The translations under genes and the position numbers were made by a program. A stretch of 7,618 nucleotides of DNA from CAWUKT01 sp963923035. Its GTDB lineage: Bacteria; Bacteroidota; Bacteroidia; J057; JADKCL01. Position 1 is the first letter of the stretch. Each line of letters opens with the position of its first letter. Where the stretch lies: the NCBI GenBank assembly GCA_963923035.1, contig CAWUKT010000148.1, positions 1-7,618 of the forward strand, in the 5' to 3' direction. Below the pieces are notes generated by a model, which did not search any database, was not told where the DNA came from, and saw nothing but the letters and a program-made list of their open reading frames with translations. Positions 7,163 through 7,618 of this stretch are shown here, piece after piece.

Positions 7163-7561
7163 TTCCTCCTTCTCTCTTTGAGGTCGCCCTTTCCATCTTA
7201 TTGCTGCTCCCTTCTCCCCGCCAGGTCCACCGTTCTGTCTCAGGGCCGGGCCCTTTTCTCTTTCCGCTCCTGCCTTTCCCGCCGAAGCTCCGTCCTTCCA
7301 TCCCCACAGCGGACCATTCCACCTCAAAGGTCCGGTCTTCCGCCCAATAGTTCGGCCATTCCAGCTATTGGCTCCGACTTTCTAGCTTTTGGATACAACC
7401 TTCCAGCTATTGTTGCCTCCGTTCCAGCTTTTATGTCCAACCTTCCAGCTAAAAGCTCGAAGACCGGAGCTAAAAGGTCCAAGGTTCCGCCCCAAAGAGG
7501 CCGTGTAAAAACGCCCATTCAAATTGATTCCCAGCCAAGAGTCGGAGTTTCCCAGAAGAGC
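7163..7561. repeat. Degenerate 21-bp-period tandem array (16 clear units to 7498, weaker units to 7561)
   Basis: Laid out in rows of 21 from 7163, the sequence aligns without a single insertion or deletion. Positions 8-9 are TT in 15 of 16 rows, position 6 is C in 13 of 16, and most rows read NTTCC or a near variant at positions 7-11. The best conserved rows (7352-7456) share TTCCAGCT or TTCTAGCT, followed by four A/T bases in all of them. Rows 1-6 are pyrimidine-rich and most degraded. The row at 7499-7519 loses the pattern; those at 7520 and 7541 regain TTCC or TTTCC in phase. The array begins 3 bases after the sulfotransferase stop and fills essentially all of the gene-free stretch 7160-7567. 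I do not recognise it as a known element. It is not CRISPR: there are no separate repeats and spacers. Function is unknown. Confidence 0.8.
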
Positions 7562-7577
7562 TTCTAGTGTGACGGCT

Positions 7578-7611
7578 CATTAGTTAATAAACTATTTTAT
7601 TCGTACCTTTA
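7578..7611 (+). promoter_or_regulatory. Candidate Bacteroidota promoter for a gene beyond the window
   Basis: After the array the composition becomes AT-rich (TTAGTTAATAAACTATTTTA). TACCTTTA at 7604-7611 matches the Bacteroidota -7 element TAnnTTTG at all but the last base. A TTA-type -33 candidate (TTAGTTAAT at 7580-7588) lies upstream with roughly suitable spacing, though it lacks the consensus G. ATG at 7616-7618 is the last codon of the window and too close to be confidently a start. Confidence 0.4.
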
Positions 7612-7618
7612 CGGTATG

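Noticed and set aside
6329..7327. A 332-codon minus-strand open frame covering the sulfotransferase and part of the array
   Set aside because: The sulfotransferase on the plus strand is clearly the real gene. The N-terminal heptads here simply mirror the 21-bp array.
7163..7561. CRISPR array
   Set aside because: The period is 21 bases in total, with degenerate conservation spread across the unit. There is no 24-40-base exact repeat alternating with unique spacers, and no cas gene is present.

Overview
This window looks like Bacteroidota DNA, most plausibly a GC-rich lineage such as Saprospiria. The diagnostic gene is a 1447-residue secreted protein on the minus strand. It ends in a type IX secretion (T9SS) type-B sorting domain of the kind called 'gliding motility-associated C-terminal domain'. 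The candidate promoters, the near absence of Shine-Dalgarno sequences and the repeat-rich surface protein fit the same phylum. The lineage below phylum is inference.

Layout: (1) Positions 1-46 are AT-rich and open no recognisable gene. (2) From 47 to 1894 (+) runs an uninterrupted reading frame whose first 70 or so codons encode most of a Rieske [2Fe-2S] domain. This joins directly to a complete thiamine-diphosphate enzyme of the acetolactate synthase/pyruvate oxidase superfamily. No start codon exists in this frame before the Rieske motif, so a start-codon-based caller would begin at GTG 296 and lose the Rieske half. (3) Convergent with it, 10 bp away, lies the 1905-6248 (-) secreted protein. 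It has a signal peptide, an N-terminal domain with an acidic insert, a seven-bladed SBBP-type beta-propeller, nine Ig-like modules with one regularly spaced cysteine pair each, and the T9SS tail. (4) A 224-bp divergent intergenic region follows. (5) A complete sulfotransferase-family gene lies at 6473-7159 (+). (6) Immediately after its stop comes a degenerate 21-bp-period tandem array (7163 to 7498, with weaker units to 7561). (7) The window closes with an AT-rich stretch carrying a Bacteroidota-like promoter that would drive a gene beyond the edge.

The three genes do not form an operon and no shared pathway is evident. The observations most worth following are the Rieske-ThDP fusion with its abruptly missing N terminus, and the 21-bp array. 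That array has a pitch of two DNA helical turns, its constraint looks DNA-level rather than protein-level, and it nevertheless stays open in frame with the sulfotransferase beyond the stop codon.
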